Positions 33,713-45,317 of a DNA stretch of 64,000 bases are shown here, piece after piece. A model generated the notes under the pieces. The model ran no database searches and was not told the origin of the DNA. It was given only the letters and a program-made list of their open reading frames with translations. Source of the DNA: Mesodorylaimus sp. YZB2_4 (taxonomy: Eukaryota; Nematoda; Enoplea; Dorylaimida; Dorylaimidae); NCBI GenBank assembly GCA_030248295.1, contig JASANH010001234.1:496001-560000 (forward strand), in the 5' to 3' direction. How positions within the stretch are numbered: position 1 is the stretch's first letter; each line of letters starts with the position of its first letter. The position numbers were made by a program, and so were the translations under genes.

Positions 33713-36390
33713 GATGATGGCCGATGAAGAGGAGCATGATGTGGAACAGGACGAGGGGCCAGGATTGGCCCACAAGAATTACTCGACCAATGAGGAGCTA
33801 CTTGATAAGCTGAAGCTGCTAAAATATGATCAAGGGTTTCTTAAGAAATCTAGCGCCTACAAGCCAGTGTCCAAGTAAGGTGGCCTTGGTCATATGGGCC
33901 TGGATAATTGAGTGGGACCAGTTTCAGACACTATTTCACCACGTCGTCTAATCCTGGAGAACAGTTCTTCATGTTCACAAGTTTATGCGCTTGGCTGATT
34001 CAGAAAGTTGGCAATGCAAAGTTCGAGATGCCACAGGAGGTGCGGACAGTGCATGGCCAGTGGCAGTGTATACCAACTGGGGTACCATGTGGTGGAGCAG
34101 GGAACCTGACGCTGAGGTCCCATTTGGGGCTGTATAGCGTTCAACCTGAGTCTCCTGAGCCACACTTTTCAGCACGATGATCCCAATGCTCTGATTTCCA
34201 ACATTTTGGACGAACTGAGACGACTGGTGAGTGTCTGCACCCTACGCCCTATCCTCGACCCATCACAGCACTGAGCCCATTGCAGGACGTTTCAGTTGAC
34301 TTTCCACCCAATCGCTTGAAGACGGGGGCTGGTGAGCAGTGCCTGTACGTGCTGAATAGTTTGGCAGACGCTGCACTGTCTCGATCGCAGTTTGCGTGGC
34401 AGAAGTATGCACTGGAGGACCCGCTGCTCATAGGAACATACAGGCTCCCCTTTGCAGAGCTGTACCCAGGAATGAAGACCAGGCGGAGGAGGCTGGCGCG
34501 GGAGCTGATGAGTCAGAACTGACGACCGAACAGTTCGACGAGCCAGAAGAGGTGAGTGGTCTGGGGGGGGGGGTGGTGATATGACATGGTCACGTGACGC
34601 AGGAACCGGAAATGGCGGAAGACGACGATGACGAGACGTACATGGACTTGGAGACTTTGAAGAACCTGACGACTGGAGGCCAGGTAAAGGCACTATGTAG
34701 CTGAGGTCTGAAACTATATTTTACCCACTCATGAAAGAATGTGACGCTTTTGGTCTGGTCTTCTGGTGCACAGCTGTCCTTAGTTCAGTTGGCAGCTTGA
34801 CAGCGACTGGAAGTGCCATATTCTTGCGTGATGGGTAAAGTAGGTTTCAGATCGAGGAGCACCTAAACTGATGGATGCTGATCAGTTTTAGGCTTACGTA
34901 GCGCAGGAGAAGAAAGAGATTCTGCAGAGCGATACTACCGCCAGTGATTGGAAGCTGGAAGTGGAACGCGTCATGCCCTCGCTGAAAATAGTGCTTAGAC
35001 CTGATGCCAAGGTGAGCACGGGACCTTCTGCAAGCTGGCCATTCGACAGGTCACCAGGAATGTTTTGACCCTGACTCGGGGGGGGGGGGGGGGGATCGTG
35101 ACACCCTTGAGTACACCCGAGACCCTTCAAAAGTATGGCAGTGGTGTGACAGGTCTGCTAATGGCCTCTTCCTGTTAAAGCCATCCCCTGGCCAGTCATA
35201 CTGTAGTTTTCAGCGGCACGATTCCCACTCAGACAGTAAGTCTCCCCCCAAATCGCCACTCCCGTATCGCCCATCCTCGACTGGCCACTTCAGGACTGGC
35301 GCAGTCACATCGAGCAAATGCAGCAGTACCGGAATGGGATCGAGGATCAACTGAAACAGGCCCACACCCAACTCGAACGTCTGGCCAATGATATCGGAAA
35401 GAGTCTGGAGAAAATTTCATCCCGTGAACGATATCTGAACACGCAACTGGAATCACTGCTGTCCCAATTCCGCTCTGCCCAAGATCGACTGGCCGAAGTG
35501 AAGGAGAAGTACAAGGAGGCCAGTGTCGGAGTGACAGAACGATCGAGACTGTTGCAGCAGGTACGCCCGAGTCCCCTACACCACTGCTCCAATGCACGTA
35601 AGAGCCCGACCCAGTTACCTATCGCTCTGGGTACGCTTTACTGGAGGGAGTGACCAGTGGAGATTTTGCCCAGGGCAGCCATCAAAGTCTTCCGACCTAG
35701 TCCACGGCTGAAACATCAACCTGACGGGTGACGCTTCCGGCTGCCGGCTCTGCACTAATAGGAAATCGATTATGAAACGAGCCTGTACAGGTCTTGCGGA
35801 GTGGCACCCGTTGGGTTGATGTTTCACTCACTATCGCTGCTCTGATGACGCAGCTCAGGGTCACTAGCCACCATTGGGTGTACCGCACCGCGTGACTGAT
35901 GAAACATCAAGCTGACGGGTGACGTTCCCACCTGTCAGCTTTGTTGCAAGGTATCGACTGCCGGACGAGCCCGTACGGATCTCTTGAGGAGTGGCAAGCG
36001 CTGGGTTGATGTTTCACTCCCTATCGCTGCTCCCAGGATGGAGCCTAAGCTGCCAATAATCAGGGCCAGTGACCACCATGGCACTATTTTGCCAGGTGAC
36101 TGACGAACTCGAGCAAATCAAGCAAGAAATGGAGGATCGTGGTCTGAGTCTCACTGATGGAGGTAAGGACCCGCTGATCTGTCCAACTACTCCCTATAAG
36201 CCACCCCATTTCAGCACCCTTGGTCAAAGTTAAACAGGCCATTACAAAGATTCAAACTGAAATTATCGCCATGGACGTGCAGACTGGGGTGGTCGAACAA
36301 GGACTGCTGCAAGCACAACTGCGAGACCGCACTTACCTGCGACACGACATGCACGCCGCCACTGGACTCCACGACGATTTCGGTTACTGA
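33713..36390 (+). CDS. IFT57: Intraflagellar transport protein 57 (IFT-B)
   Basis: About nine exons. Conserved blocks in order: NEELLDKLKLLKYDQGFLKK; HYFTTSSNPGEQFFMFTSLC with AWLI (33935-34040); DDPNALISNILDELRRL; DFPPNRLKTGAGEQCLYVLN; a variable acidic linker; SDWKLEVERVMPSLKIVLRP; then the coiled-coil DWRSHIEQMQQYRNGIEDQL, LEKISSRERYLNTQLESLL and GVTERSRLLQQVTDELEQIK; then LSLTDGAPLVKVKQAI and HDMHAATGLHDDFGY to the TGA at 36388. Length near 400 residues, as expected. It acts in the IFT-B complex moving cargo along cilia, so this animal has ciliated cells. The start at 33713 is one of two adjacent ATGs. An AATAAA signal is at 36403-36408. Introns carry a MITE and a tandem TIR repeat. Confidence 0.95.
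34709..34849. mobile_element. MITE with TGAAACTATATTTTAC end (IFT57 intron)
   Basis: It begins with the same 16 bp as the elements at 4012 and 44697, continues similarly (GAATGTGACGCTTTTGGTCT) and ends with a degraded inverted end (GGGTAAAGTAGGTTTCA). A dispersed copy of the family outside the duplication. Confidence 0.65.
35709..36016. repeat. Two tandem 118-bp units with TGAAACATCAA inverted ends (IFT57 intron)
   Basis: Unit 1 (35709-35826) and unit 2 (35900-36016) each start TGAAACATCAA and end TTGATGTTTCA, with related interiors (CTGACGGGTGAC, GAGTGGCA, GTTGATGTTTCACT, then TATCGCTGCTC). They look like a small inverted-repeat element present twice in direct orientation. Confidence 0.75.
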
Positions 36391-36500
36391 TCACATACGA
36401 TAAATAAAGAACACATAAAATACAATTATAAAGCCACAATTACTGTAGAATAAAACTATATTATCTTAGAACTCATTCGCAAGCAATTCTTGATCACTGC

Positions 36501-37323
36501 TCAATTATATTCGGCCCAAGCGTTTTCCCGCTTTATCTAAATTAAAAACCGATTTTGTAAAGCGATTTATGAAACAACTACAATTTACCTCTTCCAATTC
36601 TTCGCTAGTGAAATCGCATTTGATACCGAAAGTTTGACGGATTTCTTCGGGCGATTTTCCTAGCATTTTCTTAGCCACGGCTTTGCAACATAGATTCAGC
36701 AATTTCTCAATCTTCAAAATGCTTGCAGCCTAAAAATGACGCTTATGCGGTTATACTGTATGGCGCAGCTCAAAGCATGCTTCTCGCATACACCCCGAAA
36801 AACCACTTACGGCAGTCAGCCCGACCAGACCACTCGGATTCAAATCAATAAACTTCGCGTCCCATGGATCGATATCGCAATGGATCGAAGATTTATCGTC
36901 GTTTTCCGTCACCGGATCGTTCTTGTGATGGTCACACCATTCGATCGCCTGAAGCAAAACCATTGACGAGCATTAAAATAGGATGGGTACTTGCCTTATC
37001 TAAAGTAGTCGTATCGATATTCGAGAAACGAATCGGTTCCTCGATGGTCTTTTCCGAATCTGAAAAGAACAAAAACGTACCCTATGAAGAAGCTATCTTC
37101 TAAATTTTATATTCCCCCCCCCCCCCCCCCAACTCCCGCCATAATTTCCCCACTTCGGACCCATTAAAAATACCCCGGGAAGCTATTTGAGGACAAGACA
37201 ATGATAGAGCTTACTTTCGATCATTGTTTTCACCATAACGGACATCTTGGCGATTTCTATATCCACTTCGCGCTGAGCGCCGCCAGAGCTTACAAACAAA
37301 ACTGACGGTTTCTTTTCCGACAT
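36501..37323 (-). CDS. SKP1: SKP1, SCF ubiquitin ligase adaptor
   Basis: Starts at 37323 ([20 protein letters not shown]) and continues [45 protein letters not shown], then [58 protein letters not shown] and [11 protein letters not shown], with the stop at 36501-36503. The BTB/POZ fold and the C-terminal F-box-binding helices (the WAE/WC-type end) are complete. It links cullin-1 to F-box proteins in ubiquitin ligases. Length about 165 residues is normal. The intron at 36949-36994 uses a GC donor (AAG|GCAAGT), needed to keep the conserved LDKAIEW junction. It converges on IFT57 with only 110 bp between stops and is divergent from MRPL4. Confidence 0.94.
36949..36994 (-). other. GC-AG intron in SKP1
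   Basis: The 46-bp intron starts GCAAGT after AAG and ends CAG before GCGATCG. No GT donor would preserve the conserved reading frame. Confidence 0.85.
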
Positions 37324-37892
37324 TTCCGAGGGACACCTAAACAAGGCAGATTACAGAAGGAACATCGGACAAAACTTGAACATCGAATATCGCCTCACAC
37401 GGGACTCAGAGGTAACGTAAAGGCGACACCCACTAGCCCCCAACTTCCCCAAAAATAGAGAAACGAGAGGTTTCAAAGCTATAAATTTTAAAAATCGGTA
37501 TCCTACCTTATTTAGTTCGATCAGTGATAAACAAGTGTGCAGTCACAATCGACGTCCTTTAACAACTCTGCGAGTCTGCGGCAAAAATCGAGTTTCGACG
37601 ACGATAGACGAGACCAGTTTCGAAACCAGCTCATGGAGATTAAAGATTCAGACTCAGTTGAAAATTAAAAATGTTCCAGAAATACATTCTTTTGGAATAA
37701 GGACGAAACATTATTTTTAATCTAGCACATATTTTTAAGTACCTAATTTCGCTTTTTAATCCCTAATAGCCATTTTATAAAATATTCTTTTATCTGAAAC
37801 TTTATTTTACCGACTTCATCCTACTCAAAAATTTTCGGGAAATTTTTTACTTGATTTTGAAATTTTTGTAATCAATATAAAAAACGCGGATA
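37324..37892. promoter_or_regulatory. Intergenic region between divergent SKP1 and MRPL4
   Basis: 569 bp between start codons, AT-rich toward MRPL4. No E2F/CHR composite identical to those at the kinesin and RPL18 promoters was seen; only a weak TTTTCGGGAAATTTTT near 37840. No TATA at canonical spacing. Confidence 0.35.
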
Positions 37893-40231
37893 ATGATATC
37901 TGCAGCAACGGCTAAAGTTTTAAAGTTCAGCTCGTTCGGGCGACGAATCTGTCGATTGCAAAGATTATCAGTAAGATGTTAGACGACGTTTCCCTTGATG
38001 AAAAATAGGAAATCAGGACCTATCTATAGAATAATTGAATTCATTTCTCCCTTTTTTAGTCCGCAATCAGCAATGTCGATAAGATATCTGTCTCTGACGT
38101 GTCGACTTCGTCTCATGCAAGTCAAACTTCTCCAAATGCGTCAGTGGTCGGTAAGATTTAAAATTTTGAATCGTTCGTGTTCGTCGGTCGGTTCGTGAAT
38201 TGATTCAGCTTTTTTCAGGAAATTCTGTGGATAAATCAACAATTATTCCTCAAAGTCCGTTTCGACAGAACCCGCAAACTTGGGTGACGACATTGACCGA
38301 TGTGGAGGAAACTCGTGTGGGAATCATCGATTTGAATCCGGAAATTTTCCGACGAAGACTCAGGTATTGTAAAATTTATTTCTTAATTGTTTTAGTCTTG
38401 TTTTACCAAATTTTGGTTTTAGGCTGGATTTTTTATTCGAAAATATATCGTGGCAAGAGAAATACAGATGTGTGGTAAGTGTTGATGGGGACCTAAAAGG
38501 TTTTCAATTGGTTTTATAAAATCACTCATTTTAGTCGTTTACTAGAGCTCTAAACAGAGCGGAGATGAAAGGAAGCGGAAAGAAACCGTGGCCGCAGAAA
38601 AGAACTGGAAGAGCACGACATGGAAGCACGCGATCGCCGATTTGGTATGCAGGTATGTGAAGGGAACTTTTCTGCAGTGTCTAACAAGGGAATATCACCG
38701 ACCGTCAAGTCGAACTTTGCAAAACCATAAATTGTAATATGTTCTTAGGAGCAAAAGAAAGCTCTGTGCAAAATATTAGAGGCGTCTGGCAATCTGGTCA
38801 GTAGTGGTCAACGCCTAAAATCCTGGGAACTGTTAAATTTTTGTGCCAAGGAAGCCGAGCGTTGAGAAAAACACGCAGGATTCTTTCCAAACTCGGTTTT
38901 TCGGTTTTCAGTTTCAAATTTAAGCTTCCAACACTCGGCTTGGGGTTTGTTCTACAAAAAATCTAGAAGAATTCAAAAATTTCATAGGACTTTAGGCGCT
39001 GACCGCTGCTGACCAGTTGGCCAAACGCCTCTAATATTTTGCAGAGAGCTTTCTTTTGCACCTAAGAACAAATTGCAATTTCTGGTTTTGCAAAGTTCGG
39101 CTTGAAGGCTGGCCATGTTCCCTTGTTTGGAATAAAATAGGGCGTGGGTTTGAATACAATCAAGCTATTTATAGCCATATCATTGCCATATATCATATTT
39201 GTCTTCAAAAATTTTAAATAGCTTTGGACTCGATTTTTTCTATGTCTATTGTGATTTGGCTCCGAACGGAGACACTCACTTGGGCGGCGGCGCTGCGAAA
39301 AGAGTCAATAGTTAGTAATGAGGAGTCGGACATTTCAGGCGGAATTCACATGGGTTTGCGAGGTCCAGCCACCTTGTTTTATATGCTGCCGGATACGAAA
39401 AGGATTCAAGGACTTTGTAACGCGCTGATGATCAAGCATGTGCAGGTAACGGTTGAAAAGAATTTTGCTTTGATTGCTAATTAATTATTAATTTTTCCAG
39501 GACGATTTGGTTATCGTGGACGATTTTGATTCTTTGCCAAGTGACGAATCACAGGTAGGCTTGGAAAGGAAGTAACCCTGGTGTCTGGTGAGTTATGTTC
39601 CCTGTCTGGAAAGTGGGTGTGGTCGCGAGACTTGCCTTGCTGCAGTAGTTCTTGCCACTCTTGTGCGCCTGTCAGTTTGGTTACATAAGAATTGTATTTT
39701 TTAGTTTTTGGAAGAATTGGCGCAAAAACGAAATTGGGGATATTCGGTTTTATTTGTACATGAGTAAGTTTTGAAATTTCTGGAATACTCGGGCTTGGTT
39801 TGGGGCTCCTGGTGGTGCTGCTTACTGCTGCCTACTTGCGCCCTGAGCCACCCTGGTTTTTAATGTCAGACTGAAGAACTGGTTTTTCAGCTCCGACGTG
39901 GCGCCGCGGAATTTGGCCCTGGCCACTTCGGAGATTGTGGGATTTGAGATAATGCCTGTTTATGGTAAGTTGGAGTTTTTATTTCTTTGAAAAATGTTCA
40001 GTAATTTGGTGTTTGCTGTTTGATGTTTCAGGTCTGAACTGCTACAGCATTCTTTATTTCGATACGTTGGTGCTATCGAAGGCGGCGTTGGAGAAAATAG
40101 ACGAACGACTGATGCATCATTTGAATCGAGTTGAACCATTGGCTCAGAAGTTCCGTTATATCGATTACAAGAAGAAGATATTGAATGAAAGTGAGCACGA
40201 GGAGGACGAGTACCATCCCCCCTTTGTGTGA
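37893..40231 (+). CDS. MRPL4: Mitochondrial large-subunit ribosomal protein L4 (uL4m)
   Basis: The first exon (37893-37970) encodes an Arg/Ser-rich presequence suited to mitochondrial import. The conserved uL4 core follows: [40 protein letters not shown], then [20 protein letters not shown] and [13 protein letters not shown] (38540-38656 and on to 39338), [20 protein letters not shown] and [12 protein letters not shown], ending DEYHPPFV with TGA at 40229-40231. The [18 protein letters not shown] loop is the rRNA-binding hallmark of L4. The intron between 38657 and 39337 is lengthened by a foldback element. Its 3' end converges on the WAP gene, whose stop is only 121 bp away, where the inverted duplication begins. 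Confidence 0.93.
38683..39128. mobile_element. Foldback/MITE-like inverted repeat in MRPL4 intron
   Basis: Arms of about 190 bp (38683-38880 and about 38930-39128) are inverted copies, for example GCAAAATATTAGAGGCG against CGCCTCTAATATTTTGC and ACAAGGGAA against TTCCCTTGT. The loop is short. No coding capacity. Arm divergence of roughly 10-15% by eye implies some age. Confidence 0.85.
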
Positions 40232-40351
40232 GTGGCAAATGGCGTTTGTGATTTGGAATGAGAGTAGGCGAGTCAATTTTCTTTATTCTTTTTTGCCAGA
40301 GGCAGCATGAACAATGAACTTGATGGAGATTGTAGCAAAGTAGGAGTACAT

Positions 40352-42263
40352 TTAGAGACTGGTGGCTGTGGGGCAGACGACCACGTTGCCCGATCGATCG
40401 TAGTAGACGGCTCGGCACGAGTTGCTGCATCCGTCGGGGAAGCAGAAGGCCTCTGCGTTGTCGGGGCACTTCCTGTGGGGACACGGGTTCGTGTGGCAGG
40501 CCGTCGGAGTGGTGCCGTCTGAAATGGGCCAGTGTAGGATGGGGTGCCAGGGCTGGGCGGGGGGGCTTACCTGGGCAGCAGTCGGGCATTCGTATGCAGC
40601 GAGGGATGCCAGTCGTCTCGCTGCATTCGTGGCACGCTGGGCACGATGTGTTCTCGCATGTGTCGTTGGTGGTCACTGAAAGAGGCCGTGTGCATTGTCT
40701 GTTGTCCTGTTAGCCGTGCGGGGCATTGAAGGGTTTTCTATGCGCAGGTATGGGCAGGCGACACACTCATGTGATTGCTATGACTGATGTGTGTCGCCAA
40801 GCGAAAGGCGATGTGAAATGCACGGCCAACATGAACAGTGGGAACTTACCAGGGGCGACACCGGGTCGGAAGATGGTGCCTTTAAGGAAGCTTTCGCTCT
40901 TGGACGCGAAATCATTTTGAATTCTTCCAGGGAATTGGGGCGAGGACTGGGGGCCGCCTCGTTGGGGTCCCCCGAACTGTTGTGGTGGGAATGCCCCCTG
41001 GGGTCCTCGGCCCCCGAGACCACCGCCTTGCTGATCATTCAGAAATCCAGATTGCTGGGGGATGAAACCTTGCCGTTGTTGTTGGAGGAAGATGCCGTCG
41101 TTGCGAGTGGGCACCAGTTCGAATGGCACCTGTTGTCCGGGGGCACCACCGGCCGCCAGTGGAGTGCCCGGGGGCGAGGCACCAGCCTGGCCGGGCGTGG
41201 GGTCGCTGGCAACTTGGACGCAGCGGGCGCCGCACCCGACAAAGCAGCACTTGAGCGAGCCTTGGCACTCGGCGTCGAAGCTGCCTGCAAGGGAATCGAT
41301 AGGAGAGAGGAGTGCGAGGGGGCGCGTGGACTTACACTCGTTGGTGCAGGAGCCGCCTTGGCCGATGGGGAGTGGCAGTGGACACTGGCCGGGCTTGATG
41401 GACAGGAAGCCTGCAATTTAAGGTGTCATGGGGGTCGGGTGGGGGCAACGAGTGGACTTACCAGCCACGGACTTGGGACGGCAGCAGGCACCGCCTGTGC
41501 ACAGGGTGCCGCTGGGGCAGTTGCTGATGCCGGTGGTCCCATCGGTGTCGCAGGGCAGGTGATTGTTAAACTCGTCCTTCAATGGCTCGCCGTCGGGGCA
41601 CGGATTAGGGGGGCTGGGTGTGGGAGGCAAGGTGGCATCGGCTGCAAAGGCAGTGTCAGGTGGCGGACAGTGGGCTGTGGTGGACTCACTTACCTGATGG
41701 GCAGCAGATGAGCGAGCGTAGGACGCTGTCGAAGACGCAGGAGAAGTCGGCGGGACAAGCGAAATCGCGGGGACCAAACCCGCACACGAGTGTGCTACCG
41801 TCAGGGTTCCTTAGTGTGGCCCCACTGCTGCATCCGCCTAGACCGACCAGGGATGGCTGAGGGGGCAGTTGCTGAGACTGTTGCCCTTGCTGGGGTCGCT
41901 GTCCATTGGGGCCACGCTGTCCGTTGTTGGGTGGTCGCTGGCCTTGGGGACCCTGCTGGCCTCGGGGACTCTGTTGGCCTTGGGGAGCATCTGTGCTGAA
42001 AAAGTAGTGAGGGAGTGCTCTCTATTGTGGCTGGGGCACTTACCTCCTGGGGGCACCACTCTCCTGCACACTCGTCCGCAGCCAGTGTCGCAGCATTTGA
42101 ATCCGGGTCCGCAGCGGGCGTCGTCTTGGCAGAGGGTTGTGCAGGGTCCGGGTGGGTTGTTGGGTCTGGGGCACACTCCCTGATTGGCTCTACCTTGCTG
42201 CGCACTCACTCGGTCCACGAGCAACACGGTTAGAAGGAGGCAGAATCGATAGAGAGGGGCCAT
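40352..42263 (-). CDS. Secreted WAP/lustrin-type cysteine-rich protein, intact copy
   Basis: Seven exons, about 494 residues, ATG at 42263 in a CCACCATGG context downstream of a TATA box (42315-42320). Signal peptide: MAPLYRFCLLLTVLLVDRVS. WAP four-disulfide core 1 has eight cysteines from GVCPRP to GCGRVC. A Gln/Gly/Pro-rich low-complexity segment (QGQQSPRGQQGPQGQ) and a six-cysteine segment follow. A lustrin-type module PCPDGEPL to GGACCR comes next, then WAP domain 2 (QCPLPLP to GCGARC, eight cysteines), a second Gln/Gly/Pro-rich linker and two C-terminal cysteine-rich exons ending CPTATSL. WAP domains often inhibit proteases or act in matrix and innate defence; which applies here is unknown. 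The domain mix resembles nematode WAP/lustrin proteins. Confidence 0.88.
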
Positions 42264-43101
42264 GGTGGGCAAGTGTCGATGGTTGAAACTGAAAACGCTG
42301 TCGAGTGAGGAGTGTTTATAGGCGAGGCGGGAGGAAAGTGGTGACGGTTTCTTACAGGGTCACTGGGCCTGGCAACACTCAACACGTGCCTCGCATTTTG
42401 CGTATACGAAGCCCAGATTGTATGCACGACCCAGAATTACAGTGTCACACTCTGACGTATATCGGTGTCGCCCGCCTTGCATCAACTGCGTGCCAGACGA
42501 AAAGTCAAGGACACTTTTTCAGACTCGATTCCGTTTGGGAATCTGGCCAATATTACGCAGATGAGAATAAACCATCAAAAATATAGCCATAAACGGATTA
42601 CGATTGGAATTCACGAGTTCGAATCCCGGAAGCTCCAACACTTTTGTATCATGCATCAGGTTTACGATACAGAAGCGCATGCACTCGAACGTGAGGCTGT
42701 AATAAGGTGCAAATGGCAGGCTGTAGATGCAGTGTAAAGCTGCACAGAGGCAACTGCTGCGCGTCCCTGTACCATGAATGATCACAAATGGACTGGTCGA
42801 GTTCGAATCCCGGAAGTTCCAACACTTTTGCATTGTGTTTATGTGCCAGGTTTACGATATAAAAGTGCAAAGATAGCAGACATGCATGCACTTTAAAATG
42901 TGAATTTTAATGAGACGCAGTGTAAAGTTGCTCAGAGGCCGTCACTGCGCTTTACTGTACCATGCAGTGTAAAGTACATGCATGAGAGCATGGTCTTACT
43001 TTACACTGCAGCGAAACGTACGAGCATGCTCCATTCTTTGCTGGTGGCAGCAGACCAGAAGCAAAGCACTTGCGGGCAGGTGCGGTTGGTCGAGGCGGAT
43101 G
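42264..43101. promoter_or_regulatory. Divergent promoter region, right copy
   Basis: Counterpart of 5760-6597. Four exact CTTTACACTGC motifs: minus strand at 42729-42739, 42917-42927 and 42964-42974, plus strand at 42999-43009. The TTCGAATCCCGGAAG repeats recur near 42615 and 42805. TATA for the WAP gene at 42315-42320. Confidence 0.55.
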
Positions 43102-45172
43102 ATGGCGCCAGTGGTGGTCGTGTCAGCGTGGCCAGTGCTACCTTACGTGTGGTCGGTGGTGATCACGTCGTGCGTGGCCGCCTCGCTCGTGCTCATCGTG
43201 TTGATGTGCTGTTGCTGCGGTGGTGGTGACGAGGATACTCTGCTTCGTAAACTGCCCTACGATCCGTCGCAGGACCCGTTCGAAGATGGAATACACGTGG
43301 TGTTGATGAGTCCCGAAAGCCCGTACTTTTGCGAAGATTGCTCGCGAATGCGACTCGATGAGGAATGCCCGAACGAAGCCAATCATTTCCGCAGCGATCT
43401 CTGGTACTGGTGCAAAGAGAACAATAAGGTCATCGTCCCCCGGGCACCCGATTATTACACCAGACTGCACTACTATGACCACGGATGCGAGCCGGTCGAC
43501 AGGAACCAGCAGTCCGTGCGGCCAGCCATGTCCAAAGAGAAGTTACGTTCCATGGTTCGGGAACGAGAGAGCATGTACGAATCGGCTCGAGAACGGTCAC
43601 AAAAGCCGGGATTTTTGTCACGACGACCAGGATCGTTTCGAAGTGGACCATCGTCCGGCAGTGCTGTAAGGTTATTAAACTTTTTCGATTTTTTGCTTCG
43701 AAAAATTCCTTCAGAAGTCAGCTCGAGCGGGAGGCCGTCAACAACGCCGAAAAACATCGCCAGAACGGAGCGGGGACAATGATCGGCGAATACCCGCTGC
43801 TTCTGTCAGAGTAAGGCCGTAACAGGGGCGCTGCCTCGAGAAGTCTAAGCTGAGGGGGCTTCTGTAGTCTTCTAAGGGAAGCCCTGTGAGTGGGGACCAT
43901 CAGAGACCTAGGGGACTCATGAAGGGTCATGCCCACTACAGGGGGGTCACCAATGTTCAGCAAACTAGATGACAAGGGAAGCCTAAGCTGAGGGGGCATC
44001 TCTAGTCTTTCTACGAGATGCCCCCTCAGCCTGATCAGCCTTCTGGGGGACTCATGAGGGAAGTGGGATCATCGCAGACCGAAGGGGACTCATGAAGGCG
44101 TTAAGGTTACTACATGGGATGACATCCAAGGGCCTCAATCTCTCGGTCCCGTGTCTGGCCCAGACTTAGGTGAGGCAGACCAGTTCTCTGAACCAGTGCA
44201 GTGACAGGTGCCAATGAGGTCCGCGCCTGTTGCACGAGGCCATGGTTAGAAAACCAGATGAGCCTTCCCTGAGGACACAGAGGACAGGGAGTCGCCCGCA
44301 GGGAAACAGTGTCCCGCAGACCCGAATTCAGTTGGAAATGAGGGACTGTCTTGACTGGACATGGACAGTACAGTGTGGTCATTTTGCAGGGTGGAAAAGG
44401 GGCTGCACCGAGCGACGTAAGTTGACGACCCCGGCTGGTTTCGAGCACCTGAAACCATGCTTCTTTTCAGTCGCAAATGCACAAGGCGTGGAAGAATCCG
44501 GCCTACAAGACCATCTATGACATCAAGTCGGACATGTTCGATGTAAGGAGTGCAGGTGGCGTTGCTATGCGGGGACATGATTCTTGGTTTCAGGCTGGTG
44601 GGGGAGGGGGTCGAGGCGGTGGTGGAAGAATGTTCGAACAGAAAACAATGGTGCGCGAAGTCGGCGGGCTTGCACCAGTGAGTACTTGACGATATCTGAA
44701 ACTATATTTTACTCACCCAGTGAAGGAATGTGGTGCTTCTGGTCTAGAAAAGACACGCTCAGAGAAGTCTTGCCTCCATAGACCAAACAGGGAAGGCATG
44801 TATGTTGTGGAAGCGCAGCATTCCTTCAAGATGTGTAAAATATAGTTTCAGACTCAGCATGCTGATATGTGCATGATTGAATGTGGGTGTCAGAGCCAGG
44901 TTCCGCAGAAGAGTATGGCTGGTGCTGGGACGCAGGACGTAAGCCCTCGTGGTCAGTTTCCGCTCAAACACTGTAATATTTGTTGCCTTTTAGGGGCGTA
45001 TGAAAGCATCGCAGGTCAATCCAACATACCAAACACTTTACGGCGCCAAGTCGGAAGTTTTCGGGGTAACTTGTATTTTCTCTGATGACCAGCAAATGTG
45101 CAGTTCTTTGCTTAACAGGGCACGGCTGCAGGCAAACCTGGTGCGTCGATGACGCAATCCAAATTTCGCTGA
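43102..45172 (+). CDS. Single-pass membrane protein with NPxY tail modules (gene B, intact right copy)
   Basis: Eight exons (43102-43665, 43715-43810, 44390-44416, 44471-44542, 44594-44677, 44894-44938, 44994-45065, 45119-45172), total 1014 nt, 337 residues. Every intron is phase 0, so internal exons are symmetric and could be gained or lost without frame change. Residues about 12-36 form one membrane span, ending CCCCGGG. Then come a PYFCEDC cluster, a long acidic-then-basic region and an Arg-rich exon 2. Exon 4 encodes NPAYKTIYDIKSDMFD (NPxY at about 238), exon 5 a Gly/Arg linker, exon 7 NPTYQTLYGAKSEVFG (NPxY at about 305). No known family recognised. NPxY is an established PTB-domain and endocytic signal; tail function here is inferred. 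Confidence 0.8.
44697..44850. mobile_element. MITE with 16-bp terminal inverted repeats (intronic, right copy)
   Basis: Same 154-bp element as 4012-4165, ends TGAAACTATATTTTAC and GTAAAATATAGTTTCA, between exons 5 and 6 of the membrane-protein gene. Confidence 0.8.
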
Positions 45173-45317
45173 TCCAGCGAAGTCTGAAAATCAGTGATCA
45201 GTGCGTGGAAAATTGTGTCTCAGTCTGTTGCTAACCATGAGTGTGTGTTGGGTGCTAAAATTTCACCGGAGTGCCAAAACAATATTCTGTTCCATATAAA
45301 TGAAGTGGATGTCACAA

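Larger units (their letters stand above)
40347..45221. repeat. Right arm of 4.9-kb inverted duplication
   Basis: Reverse complement of 3636-8512. This copy has both genes intact. It begins just inside the WAP stop codon, within 120 bp of the MRPL4 stop, and ends shortly before the promoter of the intact kinesin gene. Confidence 0.93.

Noticed and set aside
35084-35100. Run of 17-18 G in an IFT57 intron
   Set aside because: A homopolymer run of uncertain true length, likely a sequencing or slippage feature. No structural partner seen.
40791-41711. 306-codon open frame on the plus strand
   Set aside because: It is antisense to the WAP/lustrin exons and introns. Its Gly/Ala/Arg-rich content follows from the GC-rich Gln/Gly/Pro coding strand, and the left copy repeats the same shadow in pieces.
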